Under the pieces are notes generated by a model. That model was not told the DNA's origin. It saw only the letters and a program-made list of their open reading frames with translations, and ran no database searches. From Rhyzopertha dominica (taxonomy: Eukaryota > Arthropoda > Insecta > Coleoptera > Bostrichidae), in assembly GCA_025024175.1 (NCBI GenBank), contig QCXZ01000003.1, forward strand, positions 58,236,023-58,300,022: 64,000 nt of DNA. Direction: 5' to 3'. Each line of letters opens with the position of its first letter. The stretch's first letter is position 1. Made by a program: the position numbers and the translations under genes. Positions 21,985-32,559 of this stretch are shown piece by piece.

Positions 21985-22680
21985 ATTCTTTTATTGTAAA
22001 GCGCTTTCGACTACAAGGTAGTCATCTCCAGTACATCAAAGGTCAAATAAAGAAAAAAGAAACTTTTATAATTCGTTTGACAGAGTCAAAAATTTTAGAG
22101 ACAAGCAAACTTGACTACAAACCAAAAGTAACCTACATGCCAGCAACACAAACGTAATATTAATTTGGATCAAATAAATAGTTTAGAACAGGACAACTGA
22201 AATTACAAAAATCATTTAAAATAGTAAAATTTTGTTCGCTAATAATTTTATAGATTTCTAAAATTTCCTATTTTTTTTTATTACGGACGGGATAACACTG
22301 CCTGTGGTAGAATAAGTAATATTTATTCCATGAGAAAAAAATAATTTAGATAGAGTAACTGAGACTTGACCAGCAAACTTAAGAGGAAACCAAACCTTAA
22401 CTTTTTCATCAAAATAAGTTGTACAGAAAGAATATTTGTCAAATACTTAAAATAGAGTTTTTCTATTAAATAATTTGGAAAATTGTTATTGAAAGCAATT
22501 TGGAGAATTAAACCTAATGCTTTTTCAAAAGCATTTAATGGCAGTGGTATTTTAAGAAGTCGATTAAAAAGTGAATTAAAACAGCCATTTTGTGTGAATA
22601 AGGGTGTAAAGAATAATAAGGAATGTCATTGTCTGTACATGTGGAATTTCTAAAAATTTCGAAAGAAACGTAAACTATAA
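21985..22680 (-). pseudogene. Penelope-like element relic (RT-linker part)
   Basis: On the minus strand from about 22675 down, in frames that carry no ATG: FEIFR.STCTDNDIPYYS and HPYSHKMA (PLE RT block YRKPT.TD..I...S.HP..HK.A), then a long uninterrupted frame through NGCFNSLFNRLLKIPLP, AFEKALGLI and QIAFNNNFPNYLIEKL. After a frame change come KVKVWFPLKFAGQVSVTLSK and FFSHGINITYSTTGSV near 22280-22340, the linker before the GIY-YIG domain. The endonuclease itself is missing, although a PLE-type 3' motif persists at 21997-22031. Both ends are therefore deleted and the copy is dead. The long ATG-less frame makes this one of the better preserved RT pieces in the window. Confidence 0.82.
21997..22031 (-). 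ncRNA. Hammerhead-like motif at PLE 3' end
   Basis: Read on minus: CTGGAGA, T, a perfect 6-bp hairpin GACTAC-CTT-GTAGTC, then GAAA and the self-complementary GCGC. This fits the hammerhead core CUGANGA-stem II-GAAA with one substitution (A6 to G), and a palindromic stem III as in dimeric hammerheads. Hammerhead ribozymes are known in PLEs. The substitution probably abolishes cleavage. Confidence 0.45.
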
Positions 22681-24050
22681 TATAATCGCAACCTCCATGA
22701 GCATTAAAAAATAATGGATTTGTTTACACTTCGATGGCCGTTTTATAGTCACATATGATCACATGTCCTAAAAATTAACTCTGAAACAGTGCCTCTGTTA
22801 CGGGATGCACGTTGAGGTGATCAATAATTACACCCAAACTTGTACAATTATCACTAAAGTGTAAGACACTATTCCCTAAACACATTTTTTTGGAATTTAG
22901 CACATATCACGTTGAACAGCGAAGATACAGAAAACCATAAAGGAGACAAATATCGCACAAAAACAGATTAACAAGGCAAGCAGGATGACAAAAGATTGTT
23001 TGAGAAGACCAAGGACAGAATATAAATAAAATTAGTTAGTACAAAACCTTTGATTTTCCATAGGAGAAAAAATGGATAATAATCGCATGATTATTATATG
23101 TGTTTCACTCTAAATACGATGACAAAGAAGAGAGAAAAAAACGTAAAAATCTTACTCTTGTAAGTTGGCGCCATCTTACGGTGAATTTTGGATCCTCCAT
23201 ATACAGAAAGCCGCAGCATGCCATATGGCAAAGATCGTTATTATTCGTGGAGTTATTCGTAGTGATAACAGTCAAATTAGTGACAGTTGAGAGGCTAAGT
23301 ATAAAAAAACCATGCTGAGCTGGTAAACGGTGATATAAACGGGGCCACTGAAGCTCCGATCTATTTACATAAAATAGATTCTAATATTTTTGTAAAGTAT
23401 GAAAGAATAACGATGAGTGTGTAATTCTTAACGTCAAATCAAATCCTTTTTCAACAACTAGTTTTCCATTGCGCTGGAAAACAAGCATCGCTTAAAACTG
23501 AATTAAAAATCAGACACAATTGGTTTCCGCCTCCAGAACGTCTTTATGTTCTATGTTTAAAATATTTAAGCAGCTCTTCATATAAGGAAGAAAAATAGTT
23601 GGCAAAAACTTTTACTTTCAAAATTTTTAATGTTATCGATTTTTTACAAAAGGAGATTTACGTTAGGATTGGTACCATGTTTTGCTCAATACTCAAAATA
23701 TACTCTATAGACCAAAGTCTATAGTCTATGTTCTTACCACAATTATCAATATTTCACTTTTTCTACAAGCGTCTATTATGACTTTTCTTTTAATTAATTA
23801 AATTTGACAGTTTATTTGAACCAATTTCTAACGAGCAAATGAGCAAATCATGAAGGAAGCAAGACATCTTCAGACAACGTATGAATAGCCTTTCTAATTG
23901 GGTGTTTTCACATTTTTTAGAAATCATGCCATGTGTATATTTGGAGCACCCTTGTTACGTCCTAAAAATTTCAAAAATTTTTCTAGCACCAGTTTTCGAA
24001 AAAAACCGTTCTGAAGTTCAAATATCAAAATTGACCACACAAACGCAGTG
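22681..24050. other. Non-coding, nothing recognised
   Basis: AT-rich with only short frames (23100-23318, 23881-24072), none with a family motif. No repeat copy noticed in the window. Confidence 0.5.
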
Positions 24051-24052
24051 TC

Positions 24053-24838
24053 CAGGGATGGAGACGGTGTGACGTAGCACCCGATGTAAACAAAAAATAT
24101 AGGTTATGTTACCTACGTGCCTTTGCTTGTGCCGAGTGAAACGAGTTCTTTTCTTGCTTTTAACGGACTCCTCCTAACAACTGGGAGAATGTACAAACCA
24201 GAAGCTAACAGCAGATGGTGCTTTGTGACAAAGTGTTCAAATTTCAAATACACCCGTCAATAGTCTCAACAAAATATTCGTAAGTTTACCCGGAGACTAC
24301 GAACGCAAACGGAGGTGGTTTGAAGCAGCCAGAAGGGGTATGACCAAGACAAAATCTACATTTTGCTGTTGTGAGACTTAGAGTAACTGCATAATTTTTT
24401 GCACGAACTTTGTGTTCCTGGCATATCTTGGACTGCCGTATACATAATAACCTATAATAAATATAATAATAAACATAAAGTAACCTATAGCTGCATCTCC
24501 GTGTTGCTCACGACTTGCACTTTCGTCAAAAATATCAATGATCTATAATGTATTAAATTGCAGATTAAGCTGCTTTATTAATTACTTATACTGCTGCTTT
24601 AGCGCCTTTGATTTTGGCAGCATTAAAACTTGGGTCGTTCTTGATAAATTCGGTGACTATAAACATATCTACAGCCGGCAAATTGTTCGAAGACGTTTTA
24701 ACAAAGCATTCCGATATAGTTGAATTTATAAAAAAACAAACGAAAACACTCTCAAAAATAACCAATAACGCAAACGAAATACGGAAAGTAGCAGACGCTA
24801 TTTTGTTTACATCGGGTGATACGTCACAGCCAGTCCTA
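24053..24838 (+). mobile_element. THAP-bearing DNA element with inverted ends
   Basis: Near-identical inverted blocks read GTGTGACGTAGCACCCGATG on the left (from about 24067) and TGTGACGTATCACCCGATG on the right (complement, about 24803-24829). They continue into shared GTAAACAAAA and, outward, a weaker AGG..TGG. Between them sits a THAP domain. That combination suggests a P-superfamily (THAP9/P-element-like) transposon reduced to its N terminus. I could not find a convincing 8-bp target duplication, so the outer boundaries are approximate. The interior 83- and 85-codon overlapping frames at 24586-24859 have no known motif. Confidence 0.6.
24189..24376 (+). pseudogene. THAP-domain fragment, frameshifted
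   Basis: It begins with ATG (MYKPEAN), then RWCFVTKCSN, the first Cys pair of a C2CH THAP zinc finger. The frame closes at TAG after YTRQ. A shifted frame continues KIFVSLPGDYERKRRWFEAA, RRGMTK and STFCCCE, the later THAP blocks (F.LP.D...R..W..A.RR......CCEDHF). A stop replaces the DHF residues, so the final zinc ligand His is lost. It lies within the inverted-repeat element 24053-24838, which makes a transposase origin likelier than a host regulator. Only about 60 residues, less than one full THAP domain, remain. Confidence 0.72.
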
Positions 24839-26360
24839 GTCAATCTGAGCGCGTCTTAAAGCTGCGTTGTTGCCACGTTGCTCACTGAGAAGTTGTAAAC
24901 AATTTATTTTGGTTAAAAATTTTTTTTGTAGCGTTATGGATACAGATACACATTTAATTAATTAAGTACTCTTTTTAATGTATAAAAGTTTATATTTTAT
25001 AACTAGTGAACACACCCAATTATTATTAATAATAAATTTTTGCTTATGCGTTCTTTAAAATTTTATTTAAACGACCCATCAGAATTGTTTCGCCTAAAAA
25101 GCTTAATTCAAATTCGAAGTTAATCGAAGCATTCGTTGCCAGTATCGTTAAGACAGCTTATTACGCAAAAGAAGTAGGTGTATCTCATTTTAACTGAAAA
25201 CCCTCACGAAACAATAAGAGACAAAACAATTAAATTCATTGCGATGAAGTAAACAAGGCATTCACCTGTGAATCCGTAGTTCTGTATATTTTAGAAACTA
25301 CACCTCCGCAACTCCACAAAAAAGACAGAGCAGTTGCAGAATCGCAGGTGGCGTGTTCAGGTAGTGTGAAGCAGCATGGCGGGATGGAGCCATTCGTTCC
25401 ATGTCCGCCGTTTCCATTAAAATACTCAACTCGGCAAACAATTGCATCAAAACAAATTGTGTAGTTCTTGCAACTTAAGTGATACATTCGGCTCTGGGAA
25501 TTTAATTTAATTCGTATCCTTTGTTGGTTGTTTTGCGTCGTAACATCCCCGTTTTCATCGCGTATCATATTACCGCGTTTGAAGTGCAAATTAATTTGCG
25601 GATCCGCGAACTGTGCGCGTTTAATCGCAGCGGTGTAATTGCAAAAAGGAAGTGTCGACGTTTTGCGCAATATGTAATTCCATTTTTGTTTGGGAGACGT
25701 CATCGGTGCAGGGATCGGTTATATAGAGTATTTATCAACCGTCGTTGATTGCTGAAGTTAATGCCCAATTGATAAATTTTGTTTTTGTACAAACAAAGCA
25801 CAAATGAATTTGTTTACTAAAGTCAACAGACGACGTGAAAATATTAGGGATGCTTTTCCACATTGAAACATACAACGTATGCTGTGGTAGTTAACGAATT
25901 AACAGTTTTGCAATTTATCTAACAAAAATACTGAAGAGTTTGACATTAACAAATAGAATTTCAGTGCACTGTAAGACTTCTCTATAATAAATACCAGGTA
26001 TTCCATCTAAATTTGGTCCTAACCTGGAAAAATTGCTGAAACAGGTCAATTTTATCATATAAATATTATATAAATTATATTCTGCCTTAGTTAGATCAGA
26101 GTTAGAAAATGCAAAGTGTCGTAAGCTAGTACTTATATGATATGATGTACTTCTACTTTACATTTCATGTATTTGTAGAGTGGTTAACAACCAAGAAAAA
26201 ACTGAACAATATGAAATAAAAAAGCTACAAATGAATGCACCCATGGATAACAAATTGGGCATCCTAAACAAAGTTAATGTCATTTTGCAAATGCTGCTAA
26301 AGCTAATGGAACTATTACAATGCCTTTTTAAGGCTTTTACGGCCGGCGTTGGATCTGATG
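24839..26360. other. No certain gene between THAP element and PLE
   Basis: Apart from the doubtful antisense frame at 25236-25703 there is nothing I recognise. Both flanks of that frame are AT-rich. Confidence 0.45.
25236..25703 (-). CDS. Unrecognised 155-codon frame, doubtful
   Basis: One of the longest ATG-initiated frames in the window (155 codons, MTSPKQKWNYILR...). I recognise no domain, signal peptide or membrane segment. It has an asparagine- and serine-rich middle and several cysteines. A TATATAA string lies only about 15 bases upstream of the ATG on the same strand, too close to act as its TATA box in the usual arrangement. In 64 kb of six-frame sequence a frame of this length can arise by chance, so I treat coding status as unproven. 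It sits in sequence with no detectable repeat copies. Confidence 0.15.
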   Translation of the reverse strand: MTSPKQKWNYILRKTSTLPFCNYTAAIKRAQFADPQINLHFKRGNMIRDENGDVTTQNNQQRIRIKLNSQSRMYHLSCKNYTICFDAIVCRVEYFNGNGGHGTNGSIPPCCFTLPEHATCDSATALSFLWSCGGVVSKIYRTTDSQVNALFTSSQ

Positions 26361-26464
26361 ATAATTTCTTCCAGGCTGTTCTGCCGTGGTCCAAGGTGTC
26401 CCTCTTTCTCCTCAAACAACTCAAACAACGCTATGGATTTACTAATGGCATGGTTACCCGAGGA

Positions 26465-27470
26465 GAGAGTGACTTTAACAAAATAGTGCCTAACATCGAG
26501 CTATTTTCTATGGAGTGGCACTTTCTACGAGCAGAAGGATGGTGTTGCCATGGGGAATCCATTAAGCCCAAACCTAAATAGCAGGCACCCCAACATCCAA
26601 TTTACCATGGAAGTAGAAGACAAGGACTCCATATCTTTCCTGGACGTGCTGGTTACAAAAACACACAATGGCAAACTGGCTCATAAGGTCTATCGGAAAC
26701 CAACTTATACTGACAGGTATGTACACGCAGAGTCGAACCACCATCCTGCACAGAAGAGAGGCATCATAAAAACTTGGTACACCGCGCAAGGTAAATGTGG
26801 GATCCAGAATACCTGCAAGAAGAACTGTACCATCTGAAAACTGCACTGAGAGCCAATGGATTCAGAACAAAAGATATCGATAGAGCCATCAAGCCCATCC
26901 GACGCAACACCAGCGGTGGAGGCTGAAGGTATAGTTCCTACAACATGTCTGCCCTACGTACATAATGTCAGCGATATAATTGTTCGACTAAAAGGCATTA
27001 AAACCATCTTCAAGCCTACCAGTAAGTTATCGCAGCAGTTAAGATCCACAAAGAACTAGACGGACCCTCTGCATACGCCGGGCATTTACCGTATTCCGTG
27101 CGAATGTGGTAAAGATTACATCGGAATGACTTCACGCACAGTAAAAACCAGGATCAGGGAATACCTGCGGGCCTTACGGCTGTACCAGCCACAGAAGTCA
27201 GCAGTGGCACAACATGCCCTAAAGGAGGGCCATAACATTCCCTTCGGGGATACAAAGGTATTAGTCAGGACAGTGGGCTATTACATATTGGCTAGGAGAG
27301 AAGCTTTAGAGTTCGAACTGCCGACAATACGTATAGAGATGACGACCTGCAGGTTAATAGGATTTGGAAAACCCTGTTACATAATAAACAAACTCAAACG
27401 GTTGCCGATCGAGTGGCCACAACGCACCACGCATCGCCCGCTCAGTTCAGATTACACCAGCGAAACCTGA
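26465..27470 (+). pseudogene. PLE reverse transcriptase/GIY-YIG relic
   Basis: YFLWSGTFYEQKDGVAMGNPLSP near 26495-26570 is a hallmark PLE RT block. It jumps directly to RHPNIQFTMEVE.KDSISFLDVLV and VYRKPTYTDRY.HAESNHHPAQKRG at 26583-26765, so the segment with the catalytic YVDD has been deleted. The RT-endonuclease linker follows (to about 27050). The GIY-YIG nuclease begins PGIYRIPCECGKDYIGMTSRT at 27078-27137, with GIY and YIG both intact, and runs through R..EY, AQHALKEGH and E..E to 27470. Two or three frame changes are present. Because the nuclease is well preserved while RT is deleted, this copy moved or died after an internal deletion. Confidence 0.9.
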
Positions 27471-27476
27471 ACATCA

Positions 27477-27511
27477 CTGATGATGCTGCCAGCGAAGAGC
27501 AACGAAACGTT
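27477..27511 (+). ncRNA. Hammerhead-like motif at PLE 3' end
   Basis: CTGATGA (27477-27483) matches the invariant CUGANGA exactly. It is followed by T and a 5-bp stem GCTGC/GCAAC with one mismatch, GAAA at 27504-27507 and the self-complementary stretch ACGT. Topology is the same as at 21997-22031 and 41691-41731. It lies just after the endonuclease frame, where PLE hammerheads are reported. Activity is untested. Confidence 0.5.
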
Positions 27512-27702
27512 TGGGAGAAAGGGGAATACCTTGGACCACGGCAACAACCCGGAAGAAGTCATCATCAAATATAACAAATAAGACATTTCGGATTAGCCAA
27601 ATCAAGAATTGCTCTGAAAGTTGTTACTTGTATCTCGTGGAAACTGGGGAAGTATGTCAAATGTCTTTAAGTTAGAGATAGTGGAAACCCATACATAAAA
27701 TA

Positions 27703-28245
27703 TACGACAAGAGCAATATTGACAACTACAGGTCAATTCCTTTATTATCAAACCTTCCAAGATATTTGAGAAGGCTATACTTATACTGAAACAATTGCAT
27801 ATAGTTTCTTAGAAAAACGCATCATCATTTCAGACCGCCAAAATGGTTATCGACGATACATGTCGCTTAATGATAAAGAGTGCGTTGTTGAGATGTTCCT
27901 CGATATGTCTAAGGCTTTTATCATTGTTAATCACAATCATCTTCCTGCTAAGATGGAGCACAATTTGTTTAAGGGGGCCAGATTGTAATATTAGATACCG
28001 ATGGTACATATAAGTATATGAAGTCTGATATGTGCTTAGTGACGCAAGGCGTGCGTATCTGATTTTGTGCGTCAGTATGTAGACGACACTTCAGTTGTCA
28101 TGAAATGATTTTCGCTGAAGGATTTATCCTTCAAAGTATCTGAAAACCTGAAAGCAATTAACTCGACGTGCGTGGAAAATAGTGCTCGACTAACACCGAC
28201 TTCACTGAATCTAGCCGGTGCAATATGGAGACCGAACATGGTTTA
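27703..28245 (+). pseudogene. LINE (jockey/CR1-like) reverse transcriptase relic
   Basis: Across frames: NIDNYR.IPLLSNL.RYFEKA near 27718-27780 (RT block 1, NYRPISLL), IISDRQNGYRRYMSL near 27825-27870, CVVEMFLDMSKAF near 27888-27925 (block with the first catalytic Asp), then KMEHNLF..GARL, and QYVDDTSVVM at about 28074-28103, the YADD-type catalytic box with Val in place of Ala. The following residues (SLKDLSFKVSENLKAIN) resemble the palm end. The fragment lacks endonuclease, ORF1 and the RT thumb. About 130 bp between blocks are missing. Two or more stops are present. Confidence 0.75.
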
Positions 28246-28261
28246 ATTCTGTTTTAAAACC

Positions 28262-29210
28262 AACTATTTAAGGTACAAAATTTGGTGCCCAACGTGGGGC
28301 CATTTTTGAGGGTGTACTCTGACATATATCGTACTTTGTTTTCAGTGGACGTCCGTTGAACTCGAATTGCTTGCATTTAGTTCTTAGTACTTGAATGTTA
28401 GTATAAAATTCTTTAAAAATGTCAGCATAAGTAGTAATGGTCAATAGATTAAAGAAGGATGTACTTATTTATGAGCTGAGACTGAGGGGTATCCCAGTCA
28501 ATGCTAATAAAATGTTGATGCGATGAGATCTTGTTTGCATCGTTCGTTATCCGGAATACTGCTTTGACGTTTCTGATGAACTAAAGACCATCTAAAAAAA
28601 TAAAAGAAATCAGGGATTTAATAGCGAACTTTAAGGGAAGTAAAAATAGCTTGCATATCCGTTTAGGAAGTACATTTATTAAAAAGGAAGGATCACATTC
28701 CAGTTTCTATAGCGTCTACCGATGTTTTGTCTTTGCGTTCAAACTAATGAGTCAGATATTAGGCCTTTTTGATGATCTTAACCAAAAGACCGAACCTCCT
28801 AAGAGTGTAAACATTAGTCATTCATTTAAGAGTGCGGATAACGACGCAGATTTTTCCGATTATTCTTCCAATGTTCTGCTTGTGCAGGTCCTGGACCTCT
28901 ACTAGTGTGGTTCACACTAATCCCTCGTCTACAAACGTTAAGTCTGTTGATAAATGGAATTCGAAAATTTCTGATCTTACTATGCACGTTTTTTGGAGTG
29001 TGTTTTCCACACACATTGTTTCACTGCCAGTATTATTCTACTGCTACCTATTTATTTGAAGGATGGGCACTTCTTCTGTGAGATGACACTCCTATCTCGA
29101 ATGTGACAAAATGTACGATCGTGAAAAGTTCTTTTGGGACGCTAGAAGAGTTTGAACAAGTTATTACAAATTTCGTTGCAAGCGATACCCGTTTGTTGTA
29201 GACAGAGTGT
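28262..29210 (+). pseudogene. Gypsy-type leader and gag relic
   Basis: At 28283-28300 TGGTGCCCAACGTGGGGC looks like the primer-binding site of an LTR retrotransposon, directly after sequence ending GGTACA, a typical LTR 3' end. About 140 bp later comes VNRLKKDVLIYELRLRGIPV near 28440-28500, the N-terminal motif of arthropod gypsy gag. It continues with an 84-codon open frame (28651-28905) and capsid-like residues near 29040 (LFEGWALL). GTLEEFEQVI follows near 29140. Several stops and frame changes occur. The matching 5' LTR upstream is not recognised because it runs into the LINE relic. Confidence 0.7.
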
Positions 29211-30350
29211 CTCATGACATGATCTTGGATTAGAAATACCTACATTTTTAATCCCAAGTAATATGATAATGATACTTTGGAATAACGTAACTTTCGCTTT
29301 GTCGGGTCAACTTAATTGTATCATATCTTAAAATAAAGTATTTCGTTTTGTACAGTAAAATACAATTTTCTGGATTTGAAAATGGAATTACAATTGGAGT
29401 TTTCTGGTGCTGCTGGTGATGAGTTTAGAAACTTTGCTACATATACTATCAATTTTTGAATAGAGAAAATTTACTAAAAAAAATCAACAAGATAGCTGCC
29501 TAAATTGAGTTCAAGGACCTCCGGCTTCCTGTCAAAAATGGCCTTCAGATACCGGCTGGTCCGCAAATTCCTCCCATTTTCCAACGGCCTCTTCGGTTCC
29601 AGGTGCGATCCGTCTTTGAATATTCATGCGGTGACTTATTGGCTGAAACAATAGACGGCGTGGCGTCAACACTTAAGTCCTCCACGGTCGTTATTCACGG
29701 GGGCGGCTTGTCACGCCGATATATCTCTTACATAGTTCCGCCACTCTTGGCGGTGTTTTGTTCCCGGAGGTTAATAAGGTTGGCGAAGTTGCAGTGTATT
29801 TAAAAGATTACTGGGAGGTGTCCAGGGTAATTAATCATCGAAACGAGGGATGAAGCCCGAGATGGTTAGGGTGGGTGCGAAGAAATTTGAGAAAGTGTGG
29901 CTGATTCAATAAATTCCATCGTTACGTTGGAACGAGCATTGAACATTCTACATGTTTCAAACATGGGCATGACCATCTCCAGCAAAACGCTATAAAAACC
30001 TCTGTTACAAGAGGGATCTGAATATTAAACCAAAGACCCACCAGCTACCAGGAGCAAAAATCGCAACTTAAAAAAAACAAATTTAAAACACACACAAACT
30101 ATCACAAACCGAGGCATACGATGGAGACCAACCATCCAACCATGAGATCAAGTAAAACAATACGGAACGCGATTACAAAAAACGTATAATAACATTACAA
30201 GCCACGTAGCAAACAAACTGAAGCGGCCGTCTGTCAAAAGGGAAACAAAAAACAAATGATGAAATGATAGAATGACGCAAGACGTATAGCAAATCACAAA
30301 ATTAAGGAAACGGTACATACAACCTCAAACTTTAACGAAAATAAATACAT
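29211..30350. other. Little recognised; possible macro-domain scrap
   Basis: At about 29615-29670 FEYSCGDLLAETIDGVAST resembles the start of a macro (ADP-ribose binding) domain (GDL...DA..N). A different frame near 29765-29830 gives EVNKVGEVAVYLKD, a pattern found later in some insect macro-domain proteins. Both are short and lie in different frames, so the call is weak. The remainder, to 30350, is A-rich with no motif. Confidence 0.3.
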
Positions 30351-30720
30351 TGTAACGAGTACGGGTTCGAAGACTGCAGATGTCTAACTTATCTTGCTTT
30401 ATTTTAACACTTGTATCGAAATACACTAAATCTAAACACAACTAGTTCAAAACACGACTATTATAACACTACAAAATCCGTAAACGCTTCAGGAAACTAT
30501 ATTGCAACAATAGCACTTACACTAAAATACGTGTTTCGTTAAGCCTTTCGCTCGGATGTCTCTTGCTTTACTACTTTTCGAATTGAAAACTTCCTTGCGC
30601 TCTTTTCGTGGGGATATTAATACTCCTCGTCGAAAACTCCAGAAGTTTCCGGAACAGATATCTCGCTGTCACTGTCGAAACTTCGCGAACATTCCATAAA
30701 TCCATTATACTGAAAAATAG
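30351..30720 (-). repeat. 3' LTR of antisense gypsy relic
   Basis: On plus the block starts TGTAACGAGTACGG, so on minus it ends ...CTCGTTACA, a normal LTR end. A purine tract GGCGGGGGAGGT (complement of 30721-30732) immediately precedes its 5' side on minus, as a polypurine tract should. An AATAAAGCAAG poly(A) signal on minus lies about 45 bases before the end. The block lies directly downstream of the integrase relic on the same strand. The first bases after the tract do not read TG, so the left boundary has decayed. Confidence 0.7.
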
Positions 30721-30734
30721 ACCTCCCCCGCCAT

Positions 30735-32280
30735 CTATCTGTTATTAGGATCACTACCTAACGGATTACAGAGTCCTATTAACACCACATTAAGGATGTC
30801 CACATAATCGGTTACTTCCTTTTCAGGCGCCCTGATTGACCCAATTTTGATGGCACGATAGCCTTCGCTCTCTTCCAAAGACCAGCTTTGCTCTCCCATG
30901 GTATCATAGATCGCCAACAGAAACAGAGGAAGGCGCTTATCCCTATCGGATTGATGTCGCTCCACAACTTTTCCATGGAACTGTTCCAATATTCTGTTAA
31001 ACCGCTCGACCATTGAGGCTACACAGGCTGCACACTTTCAGCACCACTTCTTGATATCTTCGCGACAGTGTACTTTTAGAATCATTCGCGAACTTTTGAT
31101 AAAGTGTTGTTTACTCAAAGGTGGCCACCCGATGCTCCCTCAAGCTCCTCTCTGATATGCGTGGTACGTACCCATTGGGTACTACTAACTGTACGATGAC
31201 TTGCTTCCCATCTGCACTCTTCCAAGCTCTATTTAACAGGCCGTTCTCCACGCGCAAAGATACCCACTTCCAGATCGTGATCTGTTGTCTTCGTTCCACT
31301 TCAGTAGGGGACCCATATCGCCGTCTTCTTGCTGAGCTTTTCTGAAGTTCTCATCTATCCACTCGTCGCTTTGCTCGATTGTGAATTCCCTTATAGACCT
31401 TTAAGTCCCCATTTTCGCAAGCAAGCTTCGATGAGGGTTGAAGAGTACATTGGTGTAGAGCAAAGTGAAGGTTTTATGAGTGGTCCCTGGAGATAACGAA
31501 TGGAAAAATTCGATTTTACTTAACACAAGGAAACAGTACCTCTTACCCATATTTTCACGCAAGCTGTGTTTACTGATTATGAAAAAATTTAAAAAACAGA
31601 AAGCCTATCGAAAGTATGAATATGTACATTGTCACCAGTCCGAAAAGCATTTTCCGTATGTTATCCCTAGGGGCCACTCATAAATTTACCTTCAATTTAC
31701 TCTACACCAATGTATTTTTCGAAGATGGGGCACCTAAATCTGCCACTATCTGACGGTCCATTAATGAGGTACCTCAAGTCGATGTTAAGCTGCTCCTGAT
31801 GACTTAGGTCATTCTTCCTGGGCTTCACATGTACATATTTATTTTTATCACAAGAGAGCACAATGCCAAGAAATTTTATTTCCATTAATGAGGTACCTCA
31901 AGTCGATGTTAAGCTGCTCCTGATGACTTAGGTCGTTCTTCCTGGGCTTCACATGTACATATTTATTTTTATCACAAGAGAGCACAATGCCAAGAAATTT
32001 CATTTCCTTATCTTTATTCCCACAGAAGCAATATTAGTGACTCTCACCGGCACTGTCTTCGATGTTCTTGCAATTAATATCGGTTTGTTGGAGTCTCCAG
32101 CTGGTTTGATCAATCTAATGCAGCTCCCAAGATCGCTCTCCACGTCTTGTTCACTGCTTTCTTTAATTATGATGATTTCAGAAGCGAGCAGCCTCACGTT
32201 TGTCGCTTCGCAACCTGGACGTGCATTTCAAGTATCAGGATCCTCCTTAGTAAGGAGGAAGCAAAGCTAAGCGCTAAGTG
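30735..32280 (-). pseudogene. Ty3/gypsy pol relic, antisense
   Basis: Read on minus: PILIARTSKTVPVRVTN..S..IKIRKG near 32030-32110 (protease-RT spacer of gypsy elements), a duplicated segment at 31761-32008, W.SL.VENGLLNRAWKS.DGK..VQLVVP at 31150-31280 (RNase H to integrase zinc-finger linker), and MVERFNRILEQFHGKVVE..Q.D.DKRLPLFLLAIYDT at 30880-31013 (end of the integrase core). It then reaches a polypurine tract and LTR. RT, RNase H and the integrase catalytic residues before MVERFNR are deleted, so the element is inactive. About 31420-31720 is further scrambled by an inverted duplication. Confidence 0.8.
31761..32008. repeat. 124-bp tandem duplication
   Basis: Two adjoining copies (31761-31884 and 31885-32008), both starting TTAATGAGGTACCTC, differ at only about two bases. 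They lie inside the antisense gypsy relic. Near identity means the duplication is recent compared with the decay around it, or could be an assembly collapse/expansion error. Confidence 0.93.
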
Positions 32281-32349
32281 CGGTTCAACCAACAAGTGTT
32301 CGTTGAACAGAACAAACCCTTAGGAAGGACGGACTTAGTCCTACACAAG

Positions 32350-32505
32350 ATCAACAGCGGAGTTTCGATGGCGACAGCGAGATTAGTAGTATTCTAATGG
32401 TAGTGCTTTGAACTAGTTCTATTTGGATTTAGTGTATTTTGATACAAACTTTTAAATAAAAAAAGTTAAGCCAGAAGTTTTTCGAACCTGTACCCATAAT
32501 AATAA
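32350..32505 (+). repeat. LTR fragment, plus orientation
   Basis: GCTTTGAACTAGTTCTATTTGG and onward to CGAACCTGTACCC matches the complement of 30356-30470, that is the R-U5 end of the LTR at 30351-30720. A shorter upstream match (GTTTCGA, GACAGCGAGAT) shows an internal deletion. So a second, opposite-facing LTR of the same family sits about 2 kb away. Confidence 0.7.
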
Positions 32506-32559
32506 TATATACATATCTATAACCCACACATTCCAAGAACTAAACACATACTAAAACCA

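Larger units (their letters stand above)
26361..27560 (+). mobile_element. Penelope-like element copy with inverted end piece
   Basis: PLE coding remnants at 26465-27470 are bracketed by an inverted pair: 26361-26412 (CTGCCGTGGTCCAAGGTGTC within it) is similar to the complement of 27500-27560 (TTGCCGTGGTCCAAGGTATTC). PLE copies often carry a partial inverted terminal segment at the 5' side, which fits. The 3' end holds a hammerhead-like motif at 27477-27511. The copy is about 1.2 kb against roughly 2.5-4 kb for complete PLEs. I could not see a target-site duplication. Confidence 0.75.

Noticed and set aside
30361..30380. GGTTCGAAGACTG as a tRNA B box
   Set aside because: It lies in the LTR end of the gypsy relic and has no tRNA fold around it.
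31111..31345. Plus-strand 74-codon frame
   Set aside because: Complement of the gypsy integrase linker on minus, which carries the recognisable motif.
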